DNA of 64,000 nt from Gryganskiella cystojenkinii (taxonomy: Eukaryota; Mortierellomycota; Mortierellomycetes; Mortierellales; Mortierellaceae), in assembly GCA_015852425.1 (NCBI GenBank), contig JAAAIG010000062.1:16374-80373 (forward strand), in the 5' to 3' direction. The notes under the pieces were generated by a model. It saw nothing but the letters and a program-made list of their open reading frames with translations, had not been told where the DNA came from and made no database searches. Position 1 is the first letter of the stretch. Every line of letters starts with the position of its first letter. Position numbers and translations under genes: made by a program. This document shows, piece by piece, positions 13,560 to 25,396 of the stretch.

Positions 13560-14827
13560 ATGACTGCAACCCAGACCCAACTCCCTTCCAAGGAAGAGTG
13601 GATTAAAGCCGAAGACGGCCACGAAATCTTTACAAAGACCTGGTATGCAGTCGGTGAACCCAAAGCCGCTGTTGTCTTTGTCCATGGTTTCGGAGAACAC
13701 ATCGTTCGTAAGTTTCGCTTTGACTGACTGCACTTGATCGTAGTCCATTCCTTCCCTTTCTTTTTCTTTTTTTGTCAGCTCAGCTTGCTGATCATCTTGC
13801 TATTGTTTTGCAATATGTAGGTTACGACCACGTCTTTGACGAGTTCAACAAGGCTGGAATCCAAGTCTCGGGCTTTGACCAGCGCGGATTCGGCCAAACA
13901 GGTAAGAAATATATCTTTGCCTCCGGGCCACTCCCGGCTGTGGCTGCGTAGCTTCGATCATATTAAAACCTTACATGTTTTTTTCTTTCTTTTTATTTGA
14001 ATACGATAGGCAAGAAGACCAAGACTCTTGGACGTACTGGAGGTTATGAAAAGGCCATCCCCGACATCACTGCTGCGCTCAAGCGCGGAGAGATCCAAGG
14101 TTTGCCCCTGTTCCTTATGGGCCACTCTTACGTACGAATACCCTGTTTCGCGTCCTTTTGTCTACTTCTCGTTCGGTCGTCCCTGACACACCGTTGTGTA
14201 TTTTTTGACTTGTAAAGCTAACTATCTCTCTTTCTTTCCCCTTTAAACTTACTATTTATAACACAGGGTGGTGGACTGGTTCTCAACTACGACTGCATTG
14301 GACCCTTGAAAAACAAGCTCTCAGGATTGATCGCCTCGGCTCCATTGGTCTTGACCGCACCAGAGACCCGTCCCAACAACGCAACCATTTCCCTCGCCGG
14401 TGCAGTCTCGAAGGTCTTGCCCTCGGTCAAGATCCCTGTCAACCTCTCATCCAAATTGATCTCGCGTGATCCCGAAGAGGTTCGCAAGTACGACAAAGAC
14501 CCCCTTGTCCACGGCACCGGAACCTCCAAGGGTCTCTTTGACATGTTGACGAACGGAAAGGCGCTTTTGCAGAGCCGTTACAAAGAGATTGCGGTTGATG
14601 TCCCCCTGTTGATCACCCACGGAACCAAGGACGGCTTGACGGATCACAAAGCTAGTAAAGAATTCTTTGACAAGGTCGCGGTCAAGGATAAGGAGTACAA
14701 GGTCTACGAGGGATTCTACCACGAGTTGCATAACGAACCTGAGGCAGATCGCAAGAAGGTCATTGAACACTATGTTCAGTGGATCCAAAAGCACTTGCCT
14801 TCTCAAACCGAGGCTGTGGTTGCTTAA
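13560..14827 (+). CDS. YJU3: Monoacylglycerol lipase (Yju3/MGL-like, alpha/beta hydrolase)
   Basis: Serine hydrolase that releases fatty acid from monoacylglycerols, the last step of triacylglycerol breakdown, probably on lipid droplets or ER. Four exons: 13560-13707, 13821-13901, 14010-14131 and 14267-14827, giving 303 residues, the usual length for the family. The oxyanion strand reads VFVHGFGEH. The nucleophile elbow GHSYGGG gives Ser116 and is split by the third intron. Asp239 (HGTKDG) and His269 (GFYHELHNE) complete the catalytic triad. No signal peptide is visible. Codon use is fairly C-ending, suggesting good expression. The gene lies close to a Tgl4/5-type lipase, although no shared regulation can be seen. 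Confidence 0.93.
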
Positions 14828-15519
14828 ATTGGAGGTGGAAGAAGAAAAGGGACATCCTTCATCCCTTATTTCTGCAACTCTTTATTCGAATATTTTATCT
14901 TTATACCACATTTTCTTCCTCTATCATTCTCTTGGAATGATAATTTTAATAAGAAGTCTAATAATAATCAACGGTTTAGTGAAACGCAGGGAAAGGAACT
15001 TTTGAAAGGACCACGTTGACTGTTGGACAAGGGAAGGGGCAACAATGCGTGTCATATGAAAAAGTGAAAATGAAAATAGTCGCAGTGGAGAGGCCGATTC
15101 CATTTTCCAAGCTTTCATTGCAAGTCGAGGTTTGCTCGCCTGTTTTGGGCGAAGGTCTTAATTTGCATTTTCACGAGTCTCCGTCAATGGCAATGGCAAC
15201 AGGACATTGAGCAATAGCTCCTGTCTAAAAAGTGGGATAGGAGGCTATACTCGCGCGTGCCAGTTCACGCATGTACAATGAATGACGGCGACAAAGTTCG
15301 CTAACCTAGCAACCGTCATCCGCCTGTTTCCATGGTCTGTCACGACCGAGTTCAGTTCAAGACAGATATTGTCAAGACGTTATTTTTTCTCGAAGGTGCT
15401 CCTGTCGCTTGCATGAGGAGCCTCGTTGCCAAGAGCTTTTGGTTTACCAGAAGCTCTCTATAGTTTCTATTCAACTAAGTTTACAAAGAAAAAAATAAAC
15501 TGGCACTTCTTCGCGCTGC

Positions 15520-15783
15520 CTAGGAACTTTGATCTACAGGGTGTGGCGTAGGAATGACAGAGATTTCAGCGACCTGGAGATGCTCCACAATCAGTCGGAA
15601 TGTCTGCCACCTTCGCAGGATCTGCTCTTCCGCCTGAGGAATATACAGCGGGTTTTCATACAACCGGGGCCAAAACAAATGCCTGTTGACCTGTTGATTA
15701 AGTAACATTTGAACTTCTTCGCCTCCAACGGTATCACCGTTTCGACACGGATACGCACCTGATCCAGAACCAAACCATATCAA
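15520..15783 (-). pseudogene. Unrecognised short open frame, possible gene relic
   Basis: Open frame of up to 87 codons on the minus strand with an ordinary, non-repetitive amino acid mix (for example YENPLYIPQAEEQILRRW), unlike the low-complexity shadow frames around it. No ATG opens the frame (it begins at ATATGG read out of phase), so an upstream acceptor near 15752 (GATCAG/GTGCG) or a lost 5' part would be needed. No family is recognised. It may be the last exon of a decayed gene or chance. Confidence 0.25.
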
Positions 15784-15944
15784 ATATTTGTGTCTCCATT
15801 TTGTTACATGTCCAACCTAGTCGTTTCTCTCTTTTTTTGTTTTACAGTATATATTGTGCCTTTTAAAAATTTTGATCACCCAAAAAACTAAATTAATGGC
15901 AATGCGCATTGCCTAAACTCAAAAATCGAAGACACTTGTCCACT

Positions 15945-16002
15945 AAAATGATGAAAATGATCACTTTTTGAGCTCTACAAAAGTGATCATTTTCATCATT
16001 TT
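15945..16002. repeat. Perfect 24-bp inverted repeat with 10-base loop
   Basis: The left arm 15945-15968 (begins AAAATGATGAAAATGATCAC) and the right arm 15979-16002 are exact reverse complements, separated by the loop TGAGCTCTAC. The structure lies in an AT-rich intergenic region between two genes that converge here. It could be a transcript-end hairpin, a small foldback element or a chance palindrome. Confidence 0.9.
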
Positions 16003-16279
16003 TGACATAAAGGCATTTCCTCCTTTGATATTCTTCATTTCCCGCCTCTCTTTATCCAGAAAAACAAAAGAAAGCGCTTGAAAGAAAAATATGATTTGAA
16101 TCTCTCTATTCGAGATTTCCAACACCGTTTTGATCAAAAATTTTGAAATGCACAATATCACATCTTCCTTTTTCCTCTCATTTCTTTTTCCAGTGAACGA
16201 GGAGAGGATTGTCATGAGTCCTATTTTTTTTATTTGTTTACTTTATTCCTTTAGATTGGATAGAAAGAGAGGGGGAAAA

Positions 16280-16678
16280 CTAACCAGGACCTCCAGGAGT
16301 TGGGGACCCACTTCCACCTCCAGACCCACTTCCACCACCTTCAAACCCGCCGCCGTCTGAATGAGCACGCTCCGTATTTGCTCTGTTACCGCTTCCACCT
16401 ACTAGGGCAAGATTCGTCCTCGGGACTGCATCTTCTGCGGCGGCATCAGGGCTGTCACTGCTTCCTCCTCCTCCAAAAGTCAACAACGCGCGTCGCCGTC
16501 GCTGAAGCGGGTAGCCATGGTCAGGGACACTTTGTTGTCGTTGTAAAGGCACAGCCGGGACCGGGGCCGCGTTTGTTTCCAGAACAGGAAAGAAAATCGA
16601 GCTCGAGAGGAGCAAGCAGGCTACAACCAGTATGGTAACTGTCAGAGGTATACTGAACGTCCTCAAAAGAACCGTCAT
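16280..16678 (-). CDS. Small secreted or membrane-anchored Gly/Ser-rich protein
   Basis: Single-exon frame of 132 residues. The N-terminus is hydrophobic (VTILVVACLLLSSSIFFPVL, about residues 13-32) and is followed by NAAPVPAVP, a plausible signal-peptidase region. The mature part has a dibasic-rich stretch (LQRRRRALL) and a Gly/Ser-rich tail (GGGFEGGGSGSGGGSGS). No domain is recognised. A GTTAGT string at the stop codon (16282-16277) could be a 5' splice site, so a further 3' exon is possible. It may be a cell-wall or secreted peptide precursor; the function is unknown. Confidence 0.55.
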   Translation of the reverse strand: MTVLLRTFSIPLTVTILVVACLLLSSSIFFPVLETNAAPVPAVPLQRQQSVPDHGYPLQRRRRALLTFGGGGSSDSPDAAAEDAVPRTNLALVGGSGNRANTERAHSDGGGFEGGGSGSGGGSGSPTPGGPG

Positions 16679-17397
16679 AGCATGAAGAGTGAGAGGGGAT
16701 CTTTGAAACCTGTCTTTGGAGAAGAGGTAGGTTGGGTGCAAGTACTGTGTGAACTCGAGTTGAGTGAAATGATGGAGGTAAAAGGGTGAACAACAGGGTC
16801 GTTGATATTTATATATTTTTGGGGGGAGTGGAAAGGGACGAACGAAAGAAGGAAGGAAGAACGACGAGATGAAAACGTAGCATGAAAAAGAGGGCGTCTC
16901 TCTTTTTTTTTGGCTTGATGGAGCGATCACGGCTCAAAAGCAAACTGAAAAAAGGAGAGAGGGGAATCGAGTCGAAGGACCAGAGGAAAAATAGGAAATG
17001 GACCCTTTTGGAGTTCAAGGGGAGCATTAAAAAATTGATCTTGTTTTTGCTACTGCTGTTGGAAGGGGCATGGATCAAAACAGCCTTTTTGCCTCACAAT
17101 CAAATGGATGGACAACCCCATATTGCTTCTTGGGTAAGCTTCTTCATATTTTAAATCGGTGGAGGGTGTGAGAAGAACCCTGACTCCCCGAGTCAACGAA
17201 TTTAAACACTCCTGTCTCGCAAGGACTACTCGAAGTGCACGCACCGCTAATCACGCGCTGGTGCATCCACTAAACCAGCAACATACAAGACCCATGGTGG
17301 GGTTTGTCAGGGTAGCAAATTTATTTTTGGTATAGGGATTTCTTTTCTTTTCTCGGAGAGCAAGCTTAGCAAAGAGAAAGCAAGGGACATGGGTCGT
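16679..17397. other. Intergenic with hairpin-rich segment
   Basis: Leader of the small secreted gene plus the 3' region of the patatin lipase. Within 17165-17280 several short stems are visible on the minus strand (GCTGG...CCAGC and GACTC-GGG-GAGTC), together with a box-A-like string TGGTTTAGTGG. No tRNA fold could be completed. Confidence 0.4.
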
Positions 17398-20300
17398 TTA
17401 GCTTGCAAACATGCCGGTATCCTCGTGGTCATCCCGACCCATACCCATACCCATGCCATCGTCGTCATCTTCATCCCTGTACCCTTCATCGTATTCGTCA
17501 ACGTTGCTGCTATAATCGCCATCATCCGCATCATCACCGTCGTTGTCGTCCTCGTGGGCCATGTGAATGTTATCGTTCTTGCGTTTCGACGCCGCCGTAT
17601 ACTCGTCGACGGATCCTCGACCAAGCGCGTGTCTTAGACCTGGCCATGATGCCACACGTCGGCTTCGCTTCGTGGGCGAAGACTCGGCTCCCATGACGCC
17701 ACCAGCCTCGTCTCGGTTACGGTACGCATCCCCAAAGGCCTTGAATCTCGCGTTCATCGTGCTCTCACTATCCTCGGAGAGCAAGCTGAAGGAGCCTTGT
17801 CGTTGAAGAATTTTCCGACCATGAGCCTTTTGGTCCAGACGTCCCTTAATCTCGCTTCGACACCGTGTAATCATCTGTTCAATCTTCATGCGGTTCGCGA
17901 TCATGTGGAGTTTCGGAAACGTCTGTCGCTCCCCCACAGTGAGACAGTGGCTAAGCCGATTCTCGTCCGGATCCGTCAAAAGATGAAACCAGTCAGAAAA
18001 TCCGGACTTTGGCTGTTATAATTTCAAAAGAAACGTGAATAATAGATAAAACAAAGATGAGTTAGTACAAGCGCGACTACGCGCGAATGCGCCAGCACGC
18101 GCAAGAACAAGAGCTACAGCAATGCTTTCCAGTGCTTACCAAGATCGTGACATGACCATCAAACTTTTGCAACCAAATCCAGGACCAATCCTGGTTCATA
18201 AACTTTGGCAACAACTCCAGGTCTCTGAGCACCTTGAGCCATTTGGACAGATCTAGTTTCAGGAATTGTTCGATCGATGCGGCCAAGAATCCTCCTCTCC
18301 AGCCCTCGCCATACAGATGGCTCACTGGACGTCCAATACTGCCACGAGCCGCGTAAAAGAACAGATGAACGTGTGGGTTCACTTGGGATACGATCGTGTA
18401 GTTGACGTTGAAGTGGGTATGCAATGCCTAGAAGAAAAGTGTCAAGTTGATTAGTCAGCTTACATTAGATAAATAAATAGGCTACCCACGCAAGCTCTAA
18501 CTCTCGATGAGTATTCACACCTGAAGAGGGATGTCTGCACGGAGGGAGCCGTCCTTGAAGCCTCTGCCGCCGTAACTGAAAGGCACTAGCGTTCCATCGA
18601 GTCGTTTGCGCATCAACACGACAGGATTCAAAATACCTGGAATCGCAGCACTGGCAATAACTAAAGCAGTGAGGCGGATAACAAGGTTAGTAACGATATC
18701 TTTACACACTGCGGATCCCAAGTAGCCGTCGTAGTAAGCTTACCTGCAGACCAAACAACACAGTCGGGGGTTGTCAGGTAATTCAACAGCTTTGGCGGCG
18801 AATGTGGGTCGTATGGGATTACTGAAATATTGAGAATCCTGCCCGTGCGCTCATACGCCTCTAGGAATGTCAAGCTTCCCTTGGTAATCCACTGCGTCTT
18901 TCGAGCCCAGTCCTCGGCGTCGAACCTCGAACCCTGTTTGATTACACGTGGAAGCCAGGTCTAAAAAAGTGATTGGAAAATTTGAGATGACTTAGTACAT
19001 GCAATTTCAGTCCTTTGCTTTCCTCATAGAGTAGAACGGTCAAAGTATTTACAAAGATATTGTCAGCGCATGCTGTAAACTTGTGTGCCAACTCGGGGAC
19101 CAGGACCTCGTGGAGTTCATCGTCTGTGCGACAACAAGTCAGTGCGGCTGTTGTTTAAAGGCAACAAAATTGTGGGGTAACCAGCCGGGCAGTAGGAAAT
19201 GAGAGCAAGAGCACATGCCAAAAAAAATTAGTAATTAGAAATACCATGTCTCGAAGAGCAATACAAAAAAAGAATTCGGAGACAAATATACACTCTTCGT
19301 TTCTTTACCCAACAAAGCACCAGCGCTCGTTCCAGTGATCACAGTCGGCAAAACCCCTGCCTCGAGAAGTGCTCGCACAACTCCAAGATGATAGTATCCA
19401 AATCCTGCTCCTCCTGAAAGACAGAGCGCTGACCGACCATAATTTTTGTAGATGCTCTTGAGGAGTGAACGCTTTTCTTCGTCTGTCAGTATTGGTGATT
19501 CCGTGACGGCCTCCAAAGATGAGGTGACTAAATTACGAGAATTGACAAAAAAAACAGTAATGAGAATCATGCTTCGAGACCAAATATCGACTAGATCGGG
19601 GATACCTTGAGGGTAAACGTTATACCTTCGTTCACGTATTCTTCGATAGGCTTCTTGGTTCCGTGATAGGTTTGTGAGTAAAGACGAGCATTTTCGACAC
19701 CACCAAAGTTGGATTTGACGACGCCCTGAAGATGATCCTTGAGTTCCTCGATCCGGTTCGCCTCCCGAGCGAGGCGCAAGTTTCTGTTGACCTTGGCGAG
19801 AAGATAGTAGTCGTAGTAACCAAAATCGGGGTCGTTCTTCCATTCGTCTTTCTTCATGTAGGTATCCAGTGTTTGTGCTGCAGCCTTCCATTCTCCATAC
19901 GTGGCAGCGTTCCTGAGGTCCTTTCGCAACCGGTTTCGACGACCGCGCCTAGATAGCACGGAAAGCAAAAATAAGTTTTGTCAGTGACAAGGGCAGTTTG
20001 ATCCGTGGGCTCTTGGGTGTCCGCATTCTTGTTTGCATAATCATAATTAGGGAACACGAAGCTTAATTTTGTGTGCATCTTTCTCGAGAAGGATTTGTTC
20101 TCACCAAGTTACAAAGTACTCCCAAACGTTGACAATCTGACGGACACAGATATAGATCCACATCTCGACGGCGATGATGCTGAAAATCAGCGCCTAAACA
20201 AAAGATATGCAGGTCGACCGTTTTTTTTTTTTGTGTGTTCGTTAGAAAAAAGGTTGTTTAAGGAGGTCAAAAAAACGATGGGGTCGTCGCGTGTCATTTG

Positions 20301-20731
20301 AAGAGGTCATGATGTTTTACCATAAGGGGCACACGCAGCAAGGTGTAGCTGTATCCATTGTATTTCCTGGGGGACTTGTGTTGAGGACGTCTCATAGGTG
20401 TCTGTTGGATCGGGACAAAGTCAGTCACGGCCGAGATGAGTTCTGCAGAGTCACTCAAAACACTGTCGGCAAGGGCCTGACGGAATGCTCGCATGTGATC
20501 GTCATTGACAAAAGTCTGGTCAAGCTCATGAATGTGTGGCTGTTGACGATGTGGTTGTTGTTCGTCGATGGGATGACTTGGACTCGCAGCTCGCGAGGAT
20601 GCACTGCTAAAGTCGGAATGGGATGCTTCTTGATGTTGTTGATGTCGGTTATTCTTGTTGGGGGAGAGTCCTTCTGTGGACCGTTTCTTGGCGTGGCCCG
20701 CGGGTTTCTTGGGCTTTGAATCGGAAGGCAT
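17398..20731 (-). CDS. Patatin-domain triacylglycerol lipase (Tgl4/Tgl5-like)
   Basis: Lipid-droplet triacylglycerol lipase or lysophospholipid acyltransferase of the DUF3336-patatin family. Nine exons: 20731-20321, 20193-20105, 19948-19626, 19527-19309, 19147-19053, 18960-18744, 18660-18521, 18427-18140 and 18012-17398, giving 798 residues with every phase consistent. A polar N-terminus is followed by a membrane segment encoded by exon 2 (about residues 138-158, ALIFSIIAVEMWIYICV). Next come DUF3336 (WKAAAQTLDTYMKKDEW...YYDYYLL) and the patatin core, with oxyanion motif SGGAGFGYYHLGVV, nucleophile GTSAG (Ser342) and catalytic Asp488 in KDGSLRAD. The C-terminal tail is acidic with Gly-Met repeats. 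In yeast the homologues mobilise stored fat and are regulated by phosphorylation; nothing here shows the regulation directly. Confidence 0.93.
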
Positions 20732-21608
20732 TTTTTTCCTTTTTTCTTAAATAGTTCTGAGTTCAGCACTATAGACGGGGGGGAGGGGGAGACGGATACA
20801 ATATTTTCTGTGGTTGTAATGATGCAGGATTGAATGTAGAGAGAGTGATGAGAACAATGAGCAGTGAATGATGAATGCACACAATGAGTTTAATGAGAGA
20901 GAAGGGAAAAAAAAAANNNNNNNNNNAATGACGATTGTTGAAAAAGAGGGGCGGAAAAAAAAATGTTTCACACGACTCGCAAACATGACGCGCACTGATT
21001 TGCCTGATCACACAGACACCCGTTAATGTGCTTTTACTCTCGTGATCGAGGATCGAGATCGACACTTGCCCATAAAGAGGCTAATATCCTTCTTGCGCTG
21101 CCCTTGCTTGCTCTCTCTCTCTTTCTTTTCTCTCTCCTGTCCAATGTTGATATATGTATTTATTTGGGGGATCGACCATGGTATTAGAACTACAAGGAAC
21201 GGAAGTAGGGAGAATATAGATAAAGAAAAATCGAGAAGGGAACTTTGCTTTCATTGTTGGGTTTGCCATCTGTGGCGTAGAGTGAAAAGATATTTTTGAA
21301 ACGCTTGCGTTACAGCAAACATGGTTCTCGTGAGGTGACAGATTTTTTTTGTTTTTACTGCTCCTCGGTTGTTCCATGATGCTTTCCACTGTCGCTTAAA
21401 CTTGCCCACATTTTTCACACTCAAGACCAGACCTAGAGTTTTTTTTTCATGAGTGGTCGTCGGTTTTGTCGGTTTGGGTTGGTTTCCGTTTTATTGCGGG
21501 TGGCGAGGTTGTAACGAGGTTCCGAGTTGATGATGTCGCCGTTTAGTTGGTAGGTTTGTTGATTAATTGGTGGCAAAGAATAATTGACAAAGAGTCGAGA
21601 TCAATCAG
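20732..21608. other. Intergenic: lipase promoter, sequence gap and G-beta 3' region
   Basis: 877 bp. It includes the leader of the patatin lipase gene, an A run ending in an unresolved gap (20917-20926) and the G-beta 3' flank. No gene is supported. Confidence 0.5.
20917..20926. other. Assembly gap of 10 N
   Basis: Ten undetermined bases directly follow a run of at least 10 A. The gap probably reflects an unresolved homopolymer, so its real length is unknown. Confidence 0.95.
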
Positions 21609-23505
21609 TTAGAAAAACATGCTCTTGGTAACCCAAATCTCGATTTTTTTTTCTATTGTTCCATTCATTTACCTTCAGAGTGGCGTCCCAACTGCCGGTG
21701 ACCATGGCCATACCATCGCTGGCTACACCCAAACAACTAACTCTGTTATCGTGGCCCATCAAGACACCGACACGCTCAGCTCGGAGCACATCCCAGACGT
21801 TACAGTTGTAATCGTCATGACCGGAGAACAACAGACGGCCCGAGATTGAGAACGCGACTGAGGTAATGCCACAGAGAATGTTGTCGTGTGTGTAAATGTT
21901 CATTTCCCGATCTGCACGAAGATCAAAGAGTCGGCACGATGCATCATCTGAACCTGTAGCAAAGGCATCGCCGCTAGGGAAGAATCTATTTTATGAGGTC
22001 ATACCAGTTACAAAAAGGTTAGTGACTCTCATTCTCTCGCCACACCACTGTCTATGCAACAGAGACAAGAACCAACGACGTGAACATTCACTTACTGCAC
22101 CGCATTGATATCAGACTCGTGTCCTGTGAATGTCTGGACACAACGACCTGACCGGATATCCCAGACCTTGGTCGTAGCATCGCAAGCACCGGAAACAAAA
22201 AGTCGTTGGTCAGGGGATAAGGAGAGTCTAAAGATGTTTCAACAGGAAATTGCAAGAAATAATTTGGACCAAAAATCATGTTAAACAAAAGTAGATCATG
22301 ACGACCCGCCAGTCAAAAGAGTACAGGAAAGGGCGTTGTTTGTCGTTTGTAGGGTTTTCGTGAGACAGGAACCCCTGTTCTCAGTCTTTTGTGTTAGGTA
22401 AGCTCATTCTATCTCTCTTCATTTGTCTTTGTGCCGTGTGCTCATTCCCGAGGCGTATTCCTGTCCTGACACGAGGTTTGTTATTTTCGCCCTTGCACCC
22501 AATCATGGTCCAAGATAGCCAGACCCTCTTCCCTTCCTTTTCTTTCGTCCTTCCCAGTCTCATATTTTTCTGTACACAAACGGACAGGGTTGAAAGCGCA
22601 AGAGTAAACGGCAAAAAAACACAGAATAACGTACCCCATCACATCGCCGGTATGGTCGTTGAACTCCATGACCTTGGTGCCCATATCGATATCCCAGAGC
22701 ATACAGCTCATATCACCACTCGACGTCAAGATCTGACGATCGTTCAAGAACCGACAGCAAGAAAGGTATCCAGAATGTGCGCTCAACTCTCTTGAGACCT
22801 TGATCGATCCTTCTCTTGACCGCAAGTTGTAGATTGAACACATGTTATCGAGACCACCACAGGCGACCAAGTTGCCCGAGGGTGCATAAGCGCAGGTCAT
22901 GACCCAGGAAGACCTCAAAGGAATAGCATAAACCTTGTTGGTCGTGTAGGCGTCCCAAACAATCAATTTGCCGTCCTGAGAGGCCGAGACGAGGTGACGC
23001 TTGTCCATGGACCAGTGCATGGAGTAGATCTTTGCCAGATGACCCTTGAGTACCCGACGGACGCGCATCCCAATACGCGTCACCGGCTCGAGTTCCGCAG
23101 ACATGTTCTTTACTGTTTAATGGTCATTCAGGTCATCGAATCGATCCCAGTTGGAAAATGGTTGAGTAGGTGTGCCAGAGCATTGAACATGCATCAGCCG
23201 AAAAGGGAAAAGAAAACAGTTTTTTTTTGAGAGCGTCGGTCGGTCAGTGAGTGATATCCATTTTCTTTCAGCGCCGTTGGTCCTTTTTTTTTTTTTTTTG
23301 CGAGTTTTCAGTGTGCGCATATGACGGGGGACTGAATAGGGGATATCGAAGAATAGCTATGAGTAAGATGAAAATAAGGGGGGGAAAAGGGATGGCACTT
23401 ACGAGAGGCATCATTGAGGGCCAACTTTGTCTCACGGATCTTGTCCTTTAGAAATTCGGCCTCCTTTCGTGCATTGGCGACGCGCTCACTCAGTTCAGCA
23501 TTCAT
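21609..23505 (-). CDS. Heterotrimeric G-protein beta subunit
   Basis: Seven-bladed WD40 G-beta subunit of pheromone/nutrient signalling at the plasma membrane, partner of a G-gamma. Five exons: 23505-23403, 23112-22635, 22227-22096, 21985-21673 and 21638-21609, giving 351 residues, the standard size. The N-terminal coiled coil (about 1-40, [20 protein letters not shown]) binds G-gamma. Diagnostic strings are [31 protein letters not shown] and [10 protein letters not shown]. The last exon encodes only nine residues plus stop (IWVTKSMFF), joined through a weak GAG acceptor after an A-rich tract. All phases agree. The leader is long, because the next upstream gene lies about 1.9 kb away. Confidence 0.95.
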
Positions 23506-25396
23506 GATGATTTTGGCGCGGAAGAGAGGAAAGCGAATGAATTATAAAAGTGTCAAAGTGTAGAGCTGACTTGAGATAAAAAGTAGTGTAGAAATGAGTC
23601 GACGCGGGTCCACAAAATAAAAAAGAAAGACCGGGCGATGAAGGATGGCGCGTGCGTTAGTGCAGTGGTGGGCGGTCCTGCTTGTCGTTTTTTTTTCGCT
23701 TTTTTGTGAGAATCGATTTGTGGGAATGGACAGGAGAGGCGAAAAGAGAAAGGCGGGAAAAGCGAAAGGCGGGAGAGCGACAGGGATGGATGAGATTGAT
23801 TAAAATGACGGATGAGGAAAAGGGGGATGGTCGTAATTTGATTGAATACAAAAAAGAAATAATGGACAAAGGAAAGGATGATGAGCGAGGGCGAAGGGAG
23901 CAAAATAACAGGAACGGAAAAGAAAAGAAAAAAAGAGAGAGAAAGGAGGAGAAAAACGAGAGAAAGACAAAGACGAAACGGAGGCAAAGAGAAACGGAGG
24001 AGAAGTCCTTCTCTGGTGGTGGTGATGGTCGGGGGGCGAAGAAGACTAGAAAATGAGCACTTGCTCCCAGACAACTTTCTCTGACATCCCGCTCAATTTT
24101 TGCATTGACACACGGACATGACTGTCCAACACCGATGCACGCACAAACACAAACACAAACACAACACAACAAAACACAACGCAACACACCCAGTCTGGGA
24201 GGTCACCACCAAATGAAATGCAAACAAGAAAATAGGCATCAACGGACAGCCGGTAGAGTCGACTCCAAACAAAGATCCTCTTGCAAACGACAAGGGACAA
24301 AAAACGATTATTTTTCATCACTGCGATCAACTGCTTTTTCCTTTGCTCACCCCATTTGCCGTCCGGCTGAGTTTTGGTTCAAAGTAAGGAGATCCCCGCG
24401 GATGGCCGAAGAACAATCAAAAGCACGACCCATGTCGAGAGAAGGGTTGAAAAAGAGAACAAGAATTGGAGAGCTAGCTAAAACAGTGAGCACTTTCAGA
24501 CCCACAACTCAATTGCAACTCTTTGCTTCCTAGGAACATATGATTTTGAAGTCGGATACCCTATTGGCAACATTTTTTATCGAGATTTCCAGCGTCCTTT
24601 CAGTCATTTTGAGCAATAATCCGTTGTTTGAAAACACCCTTCCCTGCTCCATTCCCTTGGAAACCTCAACTCAGGCAGGGGGAGGTACGCATCAAAAAAA
24701 GAAGAGTTGGGCACCGACTCTCCCCCACCCCCTTTTTCCCCCTTTGCTCATCTCCTTTGTCGCTCGTACCCCAATCCACCTCCTCCTCAAAACGTCTCGT
24801 AAAAATTGCCGACCCTCTTTTTTTTTTCTGATCTGTGCGTCAAAAGACAAAAACAGTGCCGTTGCATGAATATATTGATGGCGTTGATCAACACCACGCT
24901 TTCTCAACAGAGAAGAACAACAGGAAGCACACGAAAACAACTTAAAAAAAACTTTCAAACAAGTCCTCTTCTCCTCACTTTTTCTTTCTTTTGATTGTTG
25001 AGCCCGGTGAAGGAAACGAGGGGGTGCAATATATTTTACAAGGACTCTTCCTGATTTGTTTTATTTCGTTTGTTTGTTGTTTACTTTTGTAGAAAGAGCT
25101 GAACGACTGGTTGGCCGACTTGGTTCTAGCATGGCTGTCGGCTTTGGATCCGGAGCCTTCTACGCACTAAAAAAAATGCTCATGTTTTGCTTTTCTCAAC
25201 AACAGAAGAAAACGTGGCTCGTTGCCCAGAGAGCCATCAATTTGTCCACCCTGTGGTGTAATAGTCTCGCCCTCTCCTCGGCTGTCCTATTCGTTTCGCT
25301 TTCACGCGTCGTTCGTTGACAGGGGTCAAGACTTCAAGAAAACAAAAGTCTTTAATGCACGATATGATCACGATCGAGAGCGTATTGCAGTGACAC
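23506..25396. other. Long gene-poor region upstream of G-beta
   Basis: About 1.9 kb with no supported gene. It contains purine-rich stretches (about 23730-24060), a CACAAAC/ACACA microsatellite near 24135-24185 and T runs. An 88-codon frame at 25056-25319 is discussed under findings. This region must hold the G-beta promoter and the 3' end of the Kre9-like gene. Confidence 0.45.

Larger units (their letters stand above)
14828..16279. other. Intergenic with a possible gene relic and a perfect inverted repeat
   Basis: About 1.45 kb after the lipase. It contains an 87-codon open frame of unknown nature (15520-15783, minus) and a perfect palindromic hairpin (15945-16002). The rest is AT-rich with no supported gene. 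Confidence 0.5.

Noticed and set aside
17165..17280. A tRNA gene on the minus strand
   Set aside because: The box-A-like string is present, but no box B GTTCRA match, acceptor stem or anticodon arm could be formed.
19106..19127. Acceptor CACAG at the DDELHE codons of the patatin lipase
   Set aside because: Joining there loses the conserved segment after GTSAGALL. The upstream AACAACAG acceptor gives AALTCCRTDDEL and keeps the phase.
23553..24187. Phe/Leu/Ser-rich minus-strand frames upstream of G-beta
   Set aside because: Pyrimidine-rich DNA leaves few stops. No start context, splice support or domain.
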